This document shows positions 5,627-12,821 of a stretch of 23,599 bases of DNA, piece after piece (within the stretch, counting starts at the first letter, position 1; each line of letters starts with the position of its first letter). Under the pieces are notes generated by a model. The model ran no database searches. It was not told the DNA's origin and was given only the letters and a program-made list of their open reading frames with translations. Both the position numbers and the translations under genes were made by a program. Source of the stretch: a virus; IMG/VR virus record IMGVR_UViG_3300027969_000429, positions 1 through 23,599 of that record; one strand, written 5' to 3'.

Positions 5627-5727
5627 GGTGTGGCTAGGTGGCCTTCGGGCCTGAGGTAAAGACTTAAGATCCAAAGTCGCGCCGCCACCCATCGTCGTGC
5701 AATGCGACGTGCAGCCATCGCGCTGCG
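5627..5727 (+). ncRNA. Candidate structured RNA or leader
   Basis: From the predicted start near 5630 the sequence can fold into several helices. An outer stem pairs 5627-5634 with 5681-5689 (one bulged C, one G-U). Inside it are GGCC-TTCG-GGCC and GACTT/AAGTC (5661-5665 with 5674-5678). Downstream are CGTCG/CGACG (5693-5697 with 5705-5709) and GCAGC/GCTGC (5711-5715 with 5722-5726). No open frame here looks coding. It contains CTTAAGATCC, reminiscent of a tRNA-Leu anticodon loop, but it lacks a T-arm and a paired anticodon stem, so I do not call a tRNA. Confidence 0.35.
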
Positions 5728-5740
5728 GAACCGGCAAATA

Positions 5741-5963
5741 CCCCGTTCCACTGTTCCACCAAGATGGAACGCCCAATGGAACGCCTCTCCCATTCGAAAA
5801 AAGACCCTCTGTTCCATCGTTCCATGCATACGCGGGGAAAAAGCCCGTGTTTTAAAACCTGGATATGGGGGGATTATCGGTGGAACGATGGAACAATACT
5901 CTTCTCTCGAATGGAGAAGCCGTTCCATTGCTGTTCCATCTTGGTGGAACGATGGAACAAGAA
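5741..5963. repeat. 220-bp imperfect palindrome of GTTCCA/TGGAAC hexamers
   Basis: Twelve hexamers are arranged as three groups of two GTTCCA followed by two TGGAAC: 5745, 5753 / 5765, 5777; 5811, 5819 / 5881, 5889; 5922, 5933 / 5945, 5953. The left arm (about 5741-5826) and the reverse complement of the right arm (about 5880-5963) align along their whole length with few differences. An 18-bp block (GTTCCACCAAGATGGAAC, 5753-5770) has its exact reverse complement at 5933-5950, and a 14-bp block (5811-5824) at 5881-5894. The centre contains the palindrome GTTTTAAAAC (5849-5858). It lies 260 bp upstream of the small-terminase gene. Candidate roles are packaging site, origin or operator. Confidence 0.85.
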
Positions 5964-6045
5964 CGACGCTCTTCAGACGGCGGTCACTGCTGCTGCTCCA
6001 CTTGGGGTTATTCGGAATTGTCTCACGTGCGCGCGTAAATCCGGA

Positions 6046-6074
6046 TTGACACGAAGCTCTCGTAGTCCTATAGT
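6046..6074 (+). promoter_or_regulatory. Sigma-70-like promoter feeding the tandem-repeat region
   Basis: Perfect TTGACA at 6046-6051, a 17-bp spacer and TATAGT at 6069-6074. The first of two 46-bp repeats begins inside the -10 hexamer, so a protein binding the repeat dyad would cover it. It would transcribe into the small-terminase gene at 6224. Confidence 0.6.
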
Positions 6075-6161
6075 CCAGAACTATTGAAAGTGGCTCTTCG
6101 ATAGCTTCCGACTTCATAGTCTATGACTATCGGCGGTGACTCTTCGATAGCTTCTTTCCGC
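6070..6161. repeat. Two 46-bp tandem repeats with dyads, operator-like
   Basis: Unit 1 starts at 6070, unit 2 at 6116. Over 39 aligned positions 31 agree, including an exact CTCTTCGATAGCTTC at 6094-6108 and 6140-6154. Each unit opens with a dyad: ATAGT-CCAGA-ACTAT (6070-6084) and ATAGTC-TAT-GACTAT (6116-6130). Unit 1 overlaps the -10 of the promoter at 6046. The layout fits cooperative binding of a dimeric regulator, or of the small terminase encoded next. Confidence 0.8.
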
Positions 6162-6186
6162 AGCCAAATGCCGACAAATCCGCCTA

Positions 6187-6216
6187 TTGCGTGCCTCTCG
6201 CGGCCTGTGTTTTAAT
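6187..6216 (+). promoter_or_regulatory. Extended -10 promoter at the small-terminase start
   Basis: TTGCGT at 6187-6192, an 18-bp spacer and TGTTTTAAT with the hexamer at 6211-6216, preceded by CCTG as in the six cassettes. The expected start point, six to eight bases downstream, falls at about 6223-6224, where the ATG of the small-terminase gene begins. Confidence 0.5.
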
Positions 6217-6223
6217 TCGCACC

Positions 6224-6883
6224 ATGTGGATGACCGACGAAAAGCTGCTCGAAGACCGTGGTGCCGAAACCATCGCGGAATACGAAAGACGCGCCCATGT
6301 GCCGATCAAGGTGCTGCTCGACGCGATTCGACGTGACCGCGTGCGCCACCCGGTGAATTCGGTCTCTTTCTCTCCGGAAGCTCTTAGCTGCAATTTGCCT
6401 GACGTCGAGGCCCGTGGCGACCTGCAGCTGCACGAGGAGACGAAAGCCTACAAAATGCTGGTCTTTATCGCCGAGTTCCGGGACGGCCCCGATACTGCGA
6501 AATTCAGCATGCGGCACGCTTACACGACGGCGGGCATTGCACGGCAGACGATTTCGGACTGGCGCTCCTACCATAAGCTGTTCGACGGCATCGTGGACGC
6601 GATCCAAGAGGAGATGATCGACACGATGCGAGCCGAGGCTTACCGCCGGTCCGTAGTCGGCGTGGACGAGCCGCTGGTGCACCAAGGCCTCAAGACGGGC
6701 GAGACGGTGAAAAAGTACAGCGATTCGCTCCTGCAGTTTACGCTGTCGGGCTACGACTCGAAATTCCGCTCGAAAGACGTGAACATGAACGTCTCGGGCT
6801 CCCTGGATTCGACCATCAACATCGAAGGTGTCCGTGATCGCCTCGCCCAGCGTCTCCAGCAAAAATCGCTCAAAGAAGAGTAG
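6224..6883 (+). CDS. terS: Terminase small subunit
   Basis: A 219-aa protein immediately upstream of and overlapping the large terminase. Residues 75-135 contain a helix-turn-helix-like segment (TTAGIARQTISDWRSYHKLF), followed by a helical oligomerisation region and a C-terminal part (LLQFTLSGYDSKFRSKDVNM, then a SGSL turn) of the kind found in phage small terminases. Small terminases bind the packaging site and hand DNA to the motor. I chose ATG 6224; the ATG at 6230 is also possible. Neither has a ribosome site, and a promoter -10 ends only eight bases upstream, so translation may be leaderless. The role rests on position plus fold pattern. Confidence 0.8.
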   Translation: MWMTDEKLLEDRGAETIAEYERRAHVPIKVLLDAIRRDRVRHPVNSVSFSPEALSCNLPDVEARGDLQLHEETKAYKMLVFIAEFRDGPDTAKFSMRHAYTTAGIARQTISDWRSYHKLFDGIVDAIQEEMIDTMRAEAYRRSVVGVDEPLVHQGLKTGETVKKYSDSLLQFTLSGYDSKFRSKDVNMNVSGSLDSTINIEGVRDRLAQRLQQKSLKEE

Positions 6884-8270
6884 AGCGCTGGCGCTGGACC
6901 CGGCGAACTGGAACGAGTTCGTGTCGGAGTTGTCCGACCGGGAAGCGCTGGAGCTGTACTACGACTGGCCGACTTTCGCGCGACCCAACCAGCTAATCCC
7001 GCCCGGTGACGCGTGGACCTACTGGCTGATCCTCGCGGGCCGGGGTTGGGGCAAGACCCGGTGCGGCGCGGAGTTCGTGCGCTACCACGTCGAGAACAAG
7101 CTGGCGGGCCGAATAGCGCTGATCGCGGAGGACGCGGGCGACGCGCGGGACGTCATGATCGAGGGCGAATCGGGGATCCTGGCGATTTCGCACCCGCGCT
7201 GCAAACCGATCTACTCGCCATCGAAACGCCGCGTGGAGTGGCCCAACGGCGCGATCGCGACGATCTACTCGGACAACGACCCGGAGACGCTGCGCGGACC
7301 CCAGCACGATTTGGCATGGGTGGACGAACTGGCGAAATTCCGAAATGCCGAGACCATGTGGTCCAACTTGATGTTCGGGCTGCGACTGGGCCAGCGCCCC
7401 CGCGTTTGCATCACGACCACGCCCAAGCCGATCCCCATCGTGCGGCGACTCATGGACGACGAGCGCACCTGCCTGACCACGGGCACGACGCACGAGAATT
7501 TCTACAACCTCGCCCCGACGTTTCGTAACGAAATCATCAGCCAGTACGAGGGCACGCGGATCGGGCGGCAGGAGCTGTACGCCGAGGTGATCGACCCGGA
7601 AGACTACGGCATCGTGAAACGCCAGTGGTTCAAAATCTGGGACGCCGACAAGCCGCTCCCGGACTTCCTGTACGTGCTGCAGTCCTACGACTGCGCCTAC
7701 ACCGAGAAGACGATCAACGACCCGACCGCGTGCAGTGTCTGGGGCGTGTTCCGACCCAACGCGGACGCCAAAATGTCGGTGATGCTAATCGACTGCTGGG
7801 AGGACCACCTCGCCTACCCGGACCTCAAGCCCCGAATCGTGGACGAGTACGCCGCGATCTACGGCGAACCGGGCAAGAAGGTGGACCTAGTGCTCGTGGA
7901 GGACAAGGCGTCGGGGATCAGCATACTGCAAGACCTGCAGCGGGCGGGCATCCCGTGCCGCGCCTACAACCCGGGGCGGGCCGACAAGGTCCAGCGGCTG
8001 CACCTAGTGGCCAACATCATCGCCCATGGCCTCGTCTACGTCCCCGAGTCCACGCTGCACCGGGGTCACCCGCGCGACTGGGCCGAAGTGCTGGTAAGCC
8101 AGATCTGCTCGTTCCCCGAAGCCGAGCGGGACGACCTGACTGATACGACGTCGCAAGCGCTGCGACTGCTACGCGACATGGGCTTCCTGCTGGTGGACCC
8201 CGTCGCACCCGACACCGACTACGTGGATGAAGAGTACCGCACCCGAGTGGAGAACCCTTATGCCCAATGA
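6834..8270 (+). CDS. terL: Terminase large subunit (packaging ATPase-nuclease)
   Basis: From GTG 6834 (GAAGG five bases upstream) the product is 478 aa; GTG 6828 would add two residues. The ATPase half has a Walker A motif GRGWGKT (69-75), Walker B LAWVDE (160-165) and a coupling motif ITTTPKP (193-199). The nuclease half has the acidic positions expected of the RNase H-like fold: YDCAY (D286), VLVEDKASG (E356, D357) and RDDLTD (D433, D434). It drives DNA into the prohead and cuts at the end of packaging. It overlaps the small-subunit gene by 50 bases and the next gene by 11. Length is normal. Confidence 0.95.
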   Translation: MIASPSVSSKNRSKKSRALALDPANWNEFVSELSDREALELYYDWPTFARPNQLIPPGDAWTYWLILAGRGWGKTRCGAEFVRYHVENKLAGRIALIAEDAGDARDVMIEGESGILAISHPRCKPIYSPSKRRVEWPNGAIATIYSDNDPETLRGPQHDLAWVDELAKFRNAETMWSNLMFGLRLGQRPRVCITTTPKPIPIVRRLMDDERTCLTTGTTHENFYNLAPTFRNEIISQYEGTRIGRQELYAEVIDPEDYGIVKRQWFKIWDADKPLPDFLYVLQSYDCAYTEKTINDPTACSVWGVFRPNADAKMSVMLIDCWEDHLAYPDLKPRIVDEYAAIYGEPGKKVDLVLVEDKASGISILQDLQRAGIPCRAYNPGRADKVQRLHLVANIIAHGLVYVPESTLHRGHPRDWAEVLVSQICSFPEAERDDLTDTTSQALRLLRDMGFLLVDPVAPDTDYVDEEYRTRVENPYAQ

Positions 8271-9498
8271 CAACGAATCATTCTTCGACCCGACCGATCT
8301 GGCCATGTTCGCCGGTCCCCGCGCATCCGTGCCGCTCATGTCGCTGCTCTACTCGAAAGAGGCGAACGCGGGCACAGACTACGAGCGTTTTGCACAGCAG
8401 CGAGCGTACGAAATGGCGATGGTCGAGCGCCAACGGAATGCACAAATGCAGCGGGCAATCGAAATGCGCCGCCAGCAGGAACTGGACGCACGCATACCGC
8501 CCGAGGTGCAGCGCTTCTACATTAACTCGCGCTACGACCCCAATACCGCGACCCGGCGGGCGGATTACGAAATCCCACCGGCGCGTAATTTCGGATCACC
8601 CGGCAGCGAAATGCGAGCCGCACCCCGCAGATTCCAAAAGGGCGGCAGCGCTCGAAAGACGCTGCAGCAGATGATGGACGAGTTGCTAGTGCGCGGGACC
8701 AAGACGGCGGTGAAAGACACGCCCGACATCGGACGACGAGCACTGTTCGGGCTGCGCCCCCAACAGGATTTCCCGCTGGCCAAGCTCCACCCGGACATCG
8801 AGAAGGCGACCGAGTCGCGAATCACCAAGGCGCTGAAAGGCGCGCCGCAGGTAACGGAGAAATCGGTAGAGGTCAACCCGGCCACGGGCTCGATCAAGTC
8901 GACGTTGCAGTCGGTGGCCAATACCCCGCTGAGCCGTCGCACGGTGCTCTCCGCCACTGCCGGTCAGGCGCTGCGGCACATGATTCCCGGGCTGGACGAC
9001 CTCGCGCCGGGGGTGGGCGATGTAGCGAAAGTAGCCGACACGGTGGTCAAAGCGGCTGCACCGGCTTTCACCATGGACATGGTTCCAGCACTGATTGGTG
9101 AGGCCATTCGGAAAGGGATGAGTGAAAAGCAGGCGGTGGCTCACGTTCGAAGTCTAGTACCTGCAGCCGAAGACAAGTTCTTCCTGGACGACTTGTACCA
9201 TTTGTACAAGAACCCTGAGACGTTCAACGCCGAGGATGACTTGCTGCGACCGGGCGACGTCATGCGGGGTTATTTGGGCGGAGCGGAGGAAGCACCATTA
9301 ATGAGCATGCGCCCCCAGATTCGCGAAATGCGGCAACGTGCACCGGACGTTTACGATGATCTGAAACAGTACTCGCGCGATATTTCCGGTTCCTCGATCG
9401 AGAACGCATTCGATAATGGCCTGATTCGCAGCGACGAAGAAGCCGAGATGTTCATGCGCAACGACCCCAAGTTCTACGACATACTCCAATCGCGTTGA
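8260..9498 (+). CDS. 412-aa protein between terminase and portal, unknown
   Basis: ATG 8260 overlaps the terminase stop; GAGTGGAG lies about seven bases upstream. The protein starts MPNDNESFFDPTDLAMFAGP, has a Gln/Arg-rich helix (about 45-76), a basic segment with KGG at 127-129 (RFQKGGSARKTL), then a mainly helical C-terminal half. The KGG motif recurs in three other proteins of the window. Its position suggests a virion or internal head protein, but I recognise no domain. Sequence bias towards helices and absence of a signal peptide fit a structural or ejected protein. The TGA (9496-9498) lies within a TTGACA. Confidence 0.8.
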   Translation: MPNDNESFFDPTDLAMFAGPRASVPLMSLLYSKEANAGTDYERFAQQRAYEMAMVERQRNAQMQRAIEMRRQQELDARIPPEVQRFYINSRYDPNTATRRADYEIPPARNFGSPGSEMRAAPRRFQKGGSARKTLQQMMDELLVRGTKTAVKDTPDIGRRALFGLRPQQDFPLAKLHPDIEKATESRITKALKGAPQVTEKSVEVNPATGSIKSTLQSVANTPLSRRTVLSATAGQALRHMIPGLDDLAPGVGDVAKVADTVVKAAAPAFTMDMVPALIGEAIRKGMSEKQAVAHVRSLVPAAEDKFFLDDLYHLYKNPETFNAEDDLLRPGDVMRGYLGGAEEAPLMSMRPQIREMRQRAPDVYDDLKQYSRDISGSSIENAFDNGLIRSDEEAEMFMRNDPKFYDILQSR

Positions 9499-9509
9499 CA
9501 TGTTAAAAT
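9495..9509 (+). promoter_or_regulatory. Extended -10 element before portal, possible collapsed promoter
   Basis: TTGACA (9495-9500) is followed directly by TGTTAAAAT (hexamer 9504-9509), so the two boxes are only three bases apart. Relative to the cassettes this looks like loss of 15 spacer bases. The extended -10 could still act alone. The previous gene's TGA falls inside the TTGACA. The portal ATG is at 9533 with AAGGA seven bases upstream. Confidence 0.35.
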
Positions 9510-9532
9510 CGCGCACCGCAAAGGACTGAAGA

Positions 9533-12043
9533 ATGGCAACACTGTTACCACCCGAGCAAATGCAGCCGACGCCAGGGCCGGAAGACGAGCAGGGGATGAT
9601 GTTCGACCTCGACGACCCGATGGCCGAGGTGGAAGAGCAGGAAGACGGGTCAGCCATCGTCCGGATGGACGAGTTCAAAGGGCCGACGGAGAACGAGGAT
9701 TTCTACTCCAACATGGCCGAGCGCCAAATCCTGAGCATCGATCTGGACAATCTCGCGCTCAAGTACATCAAGCTGCTGGATAACGACAAAGAGGCACGGG
9801 AAGAGCGGGACAAGAAATACGAAGAGGGACTGCGCCGCACCGGCATGGGCAACGACGCCCCCGGTGGCGCGAATTTCAATGGCGCATCTAAAGTCGTGCA
9901 CCCAGTGTTGGCCGAGGCGTGCATTGATTTCGAGTCGCGGGCGATCAAGGAGCTATTTCCCCCGGACGGCCCGGTGCGCACGCACATAGTGGGCGAGGTG
10001 GACGAAGAGGCGACGGCACGGGCCGAGCGCAAACGCGACTTCATGAATTGGCAGCTCACGGAGCAGATCAAGGAGTTCCGGGACGAGCAGGAGCAGATGC
10101 TGACCCAGCTACCACTGGGCGGCTCGCAGTTCATGAAGATGTGGTACGACGAGAAGAAAAAGCGGCCCTGCGCCGAGTTCGTCGCGATCGACAACATCCT
10201 GCTGCCATTCTCGGCGGTGAATTTCTACACCGCACAACGGGTGACCGAGGTGCAGGACATCACGCAGGAGACATTCGAGGACCGGGTGGCCAGCGGGCTG
10301 TACCGCGACATCGACATCATCAAGGCATCGATGGAGCCCGAGATATCGAAAGCCGAGAAGGCGAATAACAAGATCGAGGGTCGCGAATTCCAAGAGAACG
10401 ACGACGGAATACGCAAGGTCTATCACATCTACACGATGCTGGAGCTGGAGGACGATAAGGAGTCGGGCGGCGAACTCGCGCCCTACATCCTGATGATCGA
10501 CGACCTTTCCACCGAAGTCGTCGGCCTGTACCGGAATTGGGAAGAGGGCGACGAGAGCATGGAGAAGCTCGATTGGCTGATCGAGTTCAAATTCATCCCG
10601 TGGCGCGGTGCCTACGCCATTGGTCTCCCACACCTCATTGGTGGTCTCGCTGCCGCTATCACTGGCGCATTGCGCGCATTGCTGGACACGGCGCACATCA
10701 ACAACGCGGCGACGATGATCAAGCTGAAGGGGGCGAAAGTCTCCGGCCAGTCGCAGCAGGTGGACGTCACCCAAGTAACCGAGATCGAGGCAGGTCCGGG
10801 TATCGACGATATCCGCAAGATCGCGATGCCGATGCCGTTCAACCCGCCGTCGCCGGTCCTGATGGAGCTGCTGGGGTTCCTGACCAACGCGGCCAAGGGC
10901 GTGGTGACCACAAGCGAGGAGAAGATCGCGGATGTGAACGCTAACGCGCCAGTCGGAACTACTCAGGCGCTGATCGAGCAGGGTGCTGCCGTGTTCTCCG
11001 CTATCCACGCCCGCCTCCACGATTCCCAGCGCCGGGTCTTGCTGGTCCTACAACGTATCAACCGCTGGTATCTGGACGAGATGCGCAAGGGCGACATCGT
11101 CGCGGAACTGCCGATCAAACGCGAGGACTTCAATCGCAATACCGACGTGATCCCGGTGAGTGATCCGCACATCTTCAGCGAAACGCAGCGGATGGCGCAG
11201 ATACAGGCGGTGATGTCCTTCATGGACAAGTACCCCGACATGTTTGATCGTCGGGCAGTCATCCAGCGGGCGCTGAAGCAGATGAAGATTCCGAACCTTA
11301 CCGAGCTGATGCCTTCGGCGGTGGAGCCGAAAGAGCTGAACGCAGCGGAGGAGAACGCATCGATGGCGATTGGTCGCGCGGCATTCGCGTACCCCCATCA
11401 GAACCAGTTGGCGCACATCCAGACGCATTTGGACTTCGCGCTCGACCCGATGCTGGGCTCGAACCCTATTTTTGCCCCCATTTTCCTACCCCCTTGCATG
11501 GAGCACTTGAAGCAGCACATCATGCTCTGGTACATGGGCCACATGAACGGATACGTCGAACAGTCACTCGGCAAAAAGCCGGAGGATTACGACATCCCCG
11601 GAATCACAGGCGATATCGACAAGCTGTATGCGCTGGCGTCGCAGCATACCGACATGGATGTGAAACAGGCATTCTCCCGTGTCATGCCCGCCATTCAGAA
11701 GCTCATGCAGACGCTGCAGCAGTTCGCGCAGAAGCCGCCGATGGACCCTGCGGACCAAGTGATACTGCAGACGTCCATGGCGGAGACCCAACGGCGGACG
11801 CAGAAAGATCAGATGGACGCGCAATACAACAAAGCGAAGCTTCAAGGCGACCTGCTGGACAAGAACCGGGCGCAGCAGATCAAAATCGCGATCAACGCCG
11901 CCGACAACCTTACCGAAGAACGGATCAAGACTGCAGAGCTGACGCACGACGCGGCGGCGCTTCAGCACGAGCAGGAAAAGACTGCAATGACCGCGCTGCA
12001 AGGCGCACAAGAAACCCTAGGAGTACCGTATGGCAACCAGTGA
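9533..12043 (+). CDS. Portal protein
   Basis: An 836-aa protein directly after the terminase block. It has an acidic N-terminus, a typical portal core with a GASKVVHPVLAEACIDFESR segment, wing and stem regions, a FIPWRGAYAIGLPHLIGGLA segment followed by helical stem residues (ALRALLDTAHINNAATMIKL), and a C-terminal coiled coil rich in Gln, Lys and Glu. It is expected to form the twelve-fold ring at the capsid vertex through which DNA passes. The length is larger than siphovirus portals and nearer to podovirus-type portals. AAGGA (9521-9525) precedes ATG 9533. Its last codons overlap the next gene. Confidence 0.9.
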   Translation: MATLLPPEQMQPTPGPEDEQGMMFDLDDPMAEVEEQEDGSAIVRMDEFKGPTENEDFYSNMAERQILSIDLDNLALKYIKLLDNDKEAREERDKKYEEGLRRTGMGNDAPGGANFNGASKVVHPVLAEACIDFESRAIKELFPPDGPVRTHIVGEVDEEATARAERKRDFMNWQLTEQIKEFRDEQEQMLTQLPLGGSQFMKMWYDEKKKRPCAEFVAIDNILLPFSAVNFYTAQRVTEVQDITQETFEDRVASGLYRDIDIIKASMEPEISKAEKANNKIEGREFQENDDGIRKVYHIYTMLELEDDKESGGELAPYILMIDDLSTEVVGLYRNWEEGDESMEKLDWLIEFKFIPWRGAYAIGLPHLIGGLAAAITGALRALLDTAHINNAATMIKLKGAKVSGQSQQVDVTQVTEIEAGPGIDDIRKIAMPMPFNPPSPVLMELLGFLTNAAKGVVTTSEEKIADVNANAPVGTTQALIEQGAAVFSAIHARLHDSQRRVLLVLQRINRWYLDEMRKGDIVAELPIKREDFNRNTDVIPVSDPHIFSETQRMAQIQAVMSFMDKYPDMFDRRAVIQRALKQMKIPNLTELMPSAVEPKELNAAEENASMAIGRAAFAYPHQNQLAHIQTHLDFALDPMLGSNPIFAPIFLPPCMEHLKQHIMLWYMGHMNGYVEQSLGKKPEDYDIPGITGDIDKLYALASQHTDMDVKQAFSRVMPAIQKLMQTLQQFAQKPPMDPADQVILQTSMAETQRRTQKDQMDAQYNKAKLQGDLLDKNRAQQIKIAINAADNLTEERIKTAELTHDAAALQHEQEKTAMTALQGAQETLGVPYGNQ

Positions 12044-12209
12044 TGCAGAGCAAAAAAGCGTGAACGTCCCCCAGCACAAGCGCATGGCAATGGGCGCACC
12101 TATTCAAGGCAGCTCGATGGGCGGTTCGACAGGCAGCGAAAGTAAATCGCAGTCTTCCAGCGAGTCCAAACCCCGCGTCGGCGCATTGATGCAAGCCAAG
12201 AAGAAATAA
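12030..12209 (+). CDS. 59-aa Ser/Gly-rich protein after portal
   Basis: ATG 12030 lies inside the last codons of portal, with AGGAG about seven bases upstream. The product starts MATSDAEQKSVNVPQHKRMA, has a GSSMGGSTGSESKSQSSSES low-complexity centre and ends in a basic GALMQAKKK tail. It ends in TAATG, coupled to the next gene. Disordered and basic, it looks like a small structural or accessory head protein; no family recognised. Confidence 0.65.
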   Translation: MATSDAEQKSVNVPQHKRMAMGAPIQGSSMGGSTGSESKSQSSSESKPRVGALMQAKKK

Positions 12210-12397
12210 TGAGAATCCTCGAAGACTTAATTGGTGCTATTGAGTCGAAAAAGGCGGGGATTTTGAAATCGTTAGTTAGTGGTCATGCCACTACCTTCGA
12301 TACCTACCAACGACTGGTAGGGCAGCACCAAGGGCTTGAAGAAGCTCTGGGTATTTTGAATGACCTTTTAAAGGAAAAAGATGACGACGACAGATAA
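12209..12397 (+). CDS. 62-aa helical protein, unknown function
   Basis: It starts in a TAATG overlap with the previous stop. The sequence MRILEDLIGAIESKKAGILK continues into a second helix (QHQGLEEALGILNDLLKEKD) and ends in an Asp run. Similar small proteins with a GLEEAL-type helix lie near the portal of other short-tailed aquatic phages (from memory). The gene is more AT-rich than its surroundings. It overlaps the co-chaperonin gene by 17 bases. Function unknown. Confidence 0.75.
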   Translation: MRILEDLIGAIESKKAGILKSLVSGHATTFDTYQRLVGQHQGLEEALGILNDLLKEKDDDDR

Positions 12398-12821
12398 TCA
12401 GTCGGGTGCTTCGAATGAAGCGCAACTGCGGGAAGCATTTCCCGACATAGACCCCGGCGCAATTCCTGTAGGTGGCCGTATTCTCGTCCAGTGGCGAGCA
12501 GTGGCCGAACGTGTTTCACCGGGTGGTCTAATACTTCCCGAAGAGACAAAAGAGACAGAGAAATGGAACACGCAGGTCGCGAAAGTGATCTCCATGGGTT
12601 CCCTAGCTTTCAAGAAGCGCGACACACTCGAGCCGTGGCCGGAAGGCACTTGGATCGAAGTGGGAGACTACGTTCGAATGCCCAAATGGGGCGGCGACCG
12701 GTGGGAAGTACCTTTCAAAACCGGCAACGGCGAAGCTAAGGCACTTTTCAGTATCTTCAACGATCACGAGGTGATTGCAAAAGTCACTGGTGACCCCATG
12801 AAAGTGAAGGCATACCTATGA
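12381..12821 (+). CDS. Phage GroES-like co-chaperonin
   Basis: A 146-aa protein with the order of a GroES fold: PVGGRILVQ (30-37) for the first strand, SPGGLILPEET (46-56) for the mobile loop and following strand, VAKVISMG (66-73), then VGDYVRMPKWGG (94-105) and an end strand FNDHEVIAKVTGD (126-138). Bacterial GroES is about 97 aa; the extra length is in an N-terminal tail and a wider middle loop. Phage versions such as T4 gp31 cap the host GroEL so that the capsid protein can fold. Its place among head genes fits that. AAGGA precedes ATG 12381. Confidence 0.8.
   Translation: MTTTDNQSGASNEAQLREAFPDIDPGAIPVGGRILVQWRAVAERVSPGGLILPEETKETEKWNTQVAKVISMGSLAFKKRDTLEPWPEGTWIEVGDYVRMPKWGGDRWEVPFKTGNGEAKALFSIFNDHEVIAKVTGDPMKVKAYL

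Noticed and set aside
5627-5700. tRNA-Leu-like sequence with CTTAAGATCC
   Set aside because: The anticodon stem does not pair and there is no T-arm or CCA-side acceptor; kept only as a general RNA candidate.
5617-6117. Open frames on both strands across the palindrome region (5617-6117 minus; 5702-6049 and 5764-6087 plus)
   Set aside because: They are produced by the GTTCCA/TGGAAC repeats (runs of Trp-Asn, Met-Glu-Arg), lack ribosome sites and have no sensible fold.
6212-6862. Minus-strand open frame over the small terminase
   Set aside because: Antisense to a well-supported gene, no start signal, composition typical of a shadow frame.
10109-11020. 303-aa minus-strand frame inside portal
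   Set aside because: Antisense to a strong coding region with no promoter or ribosome site.
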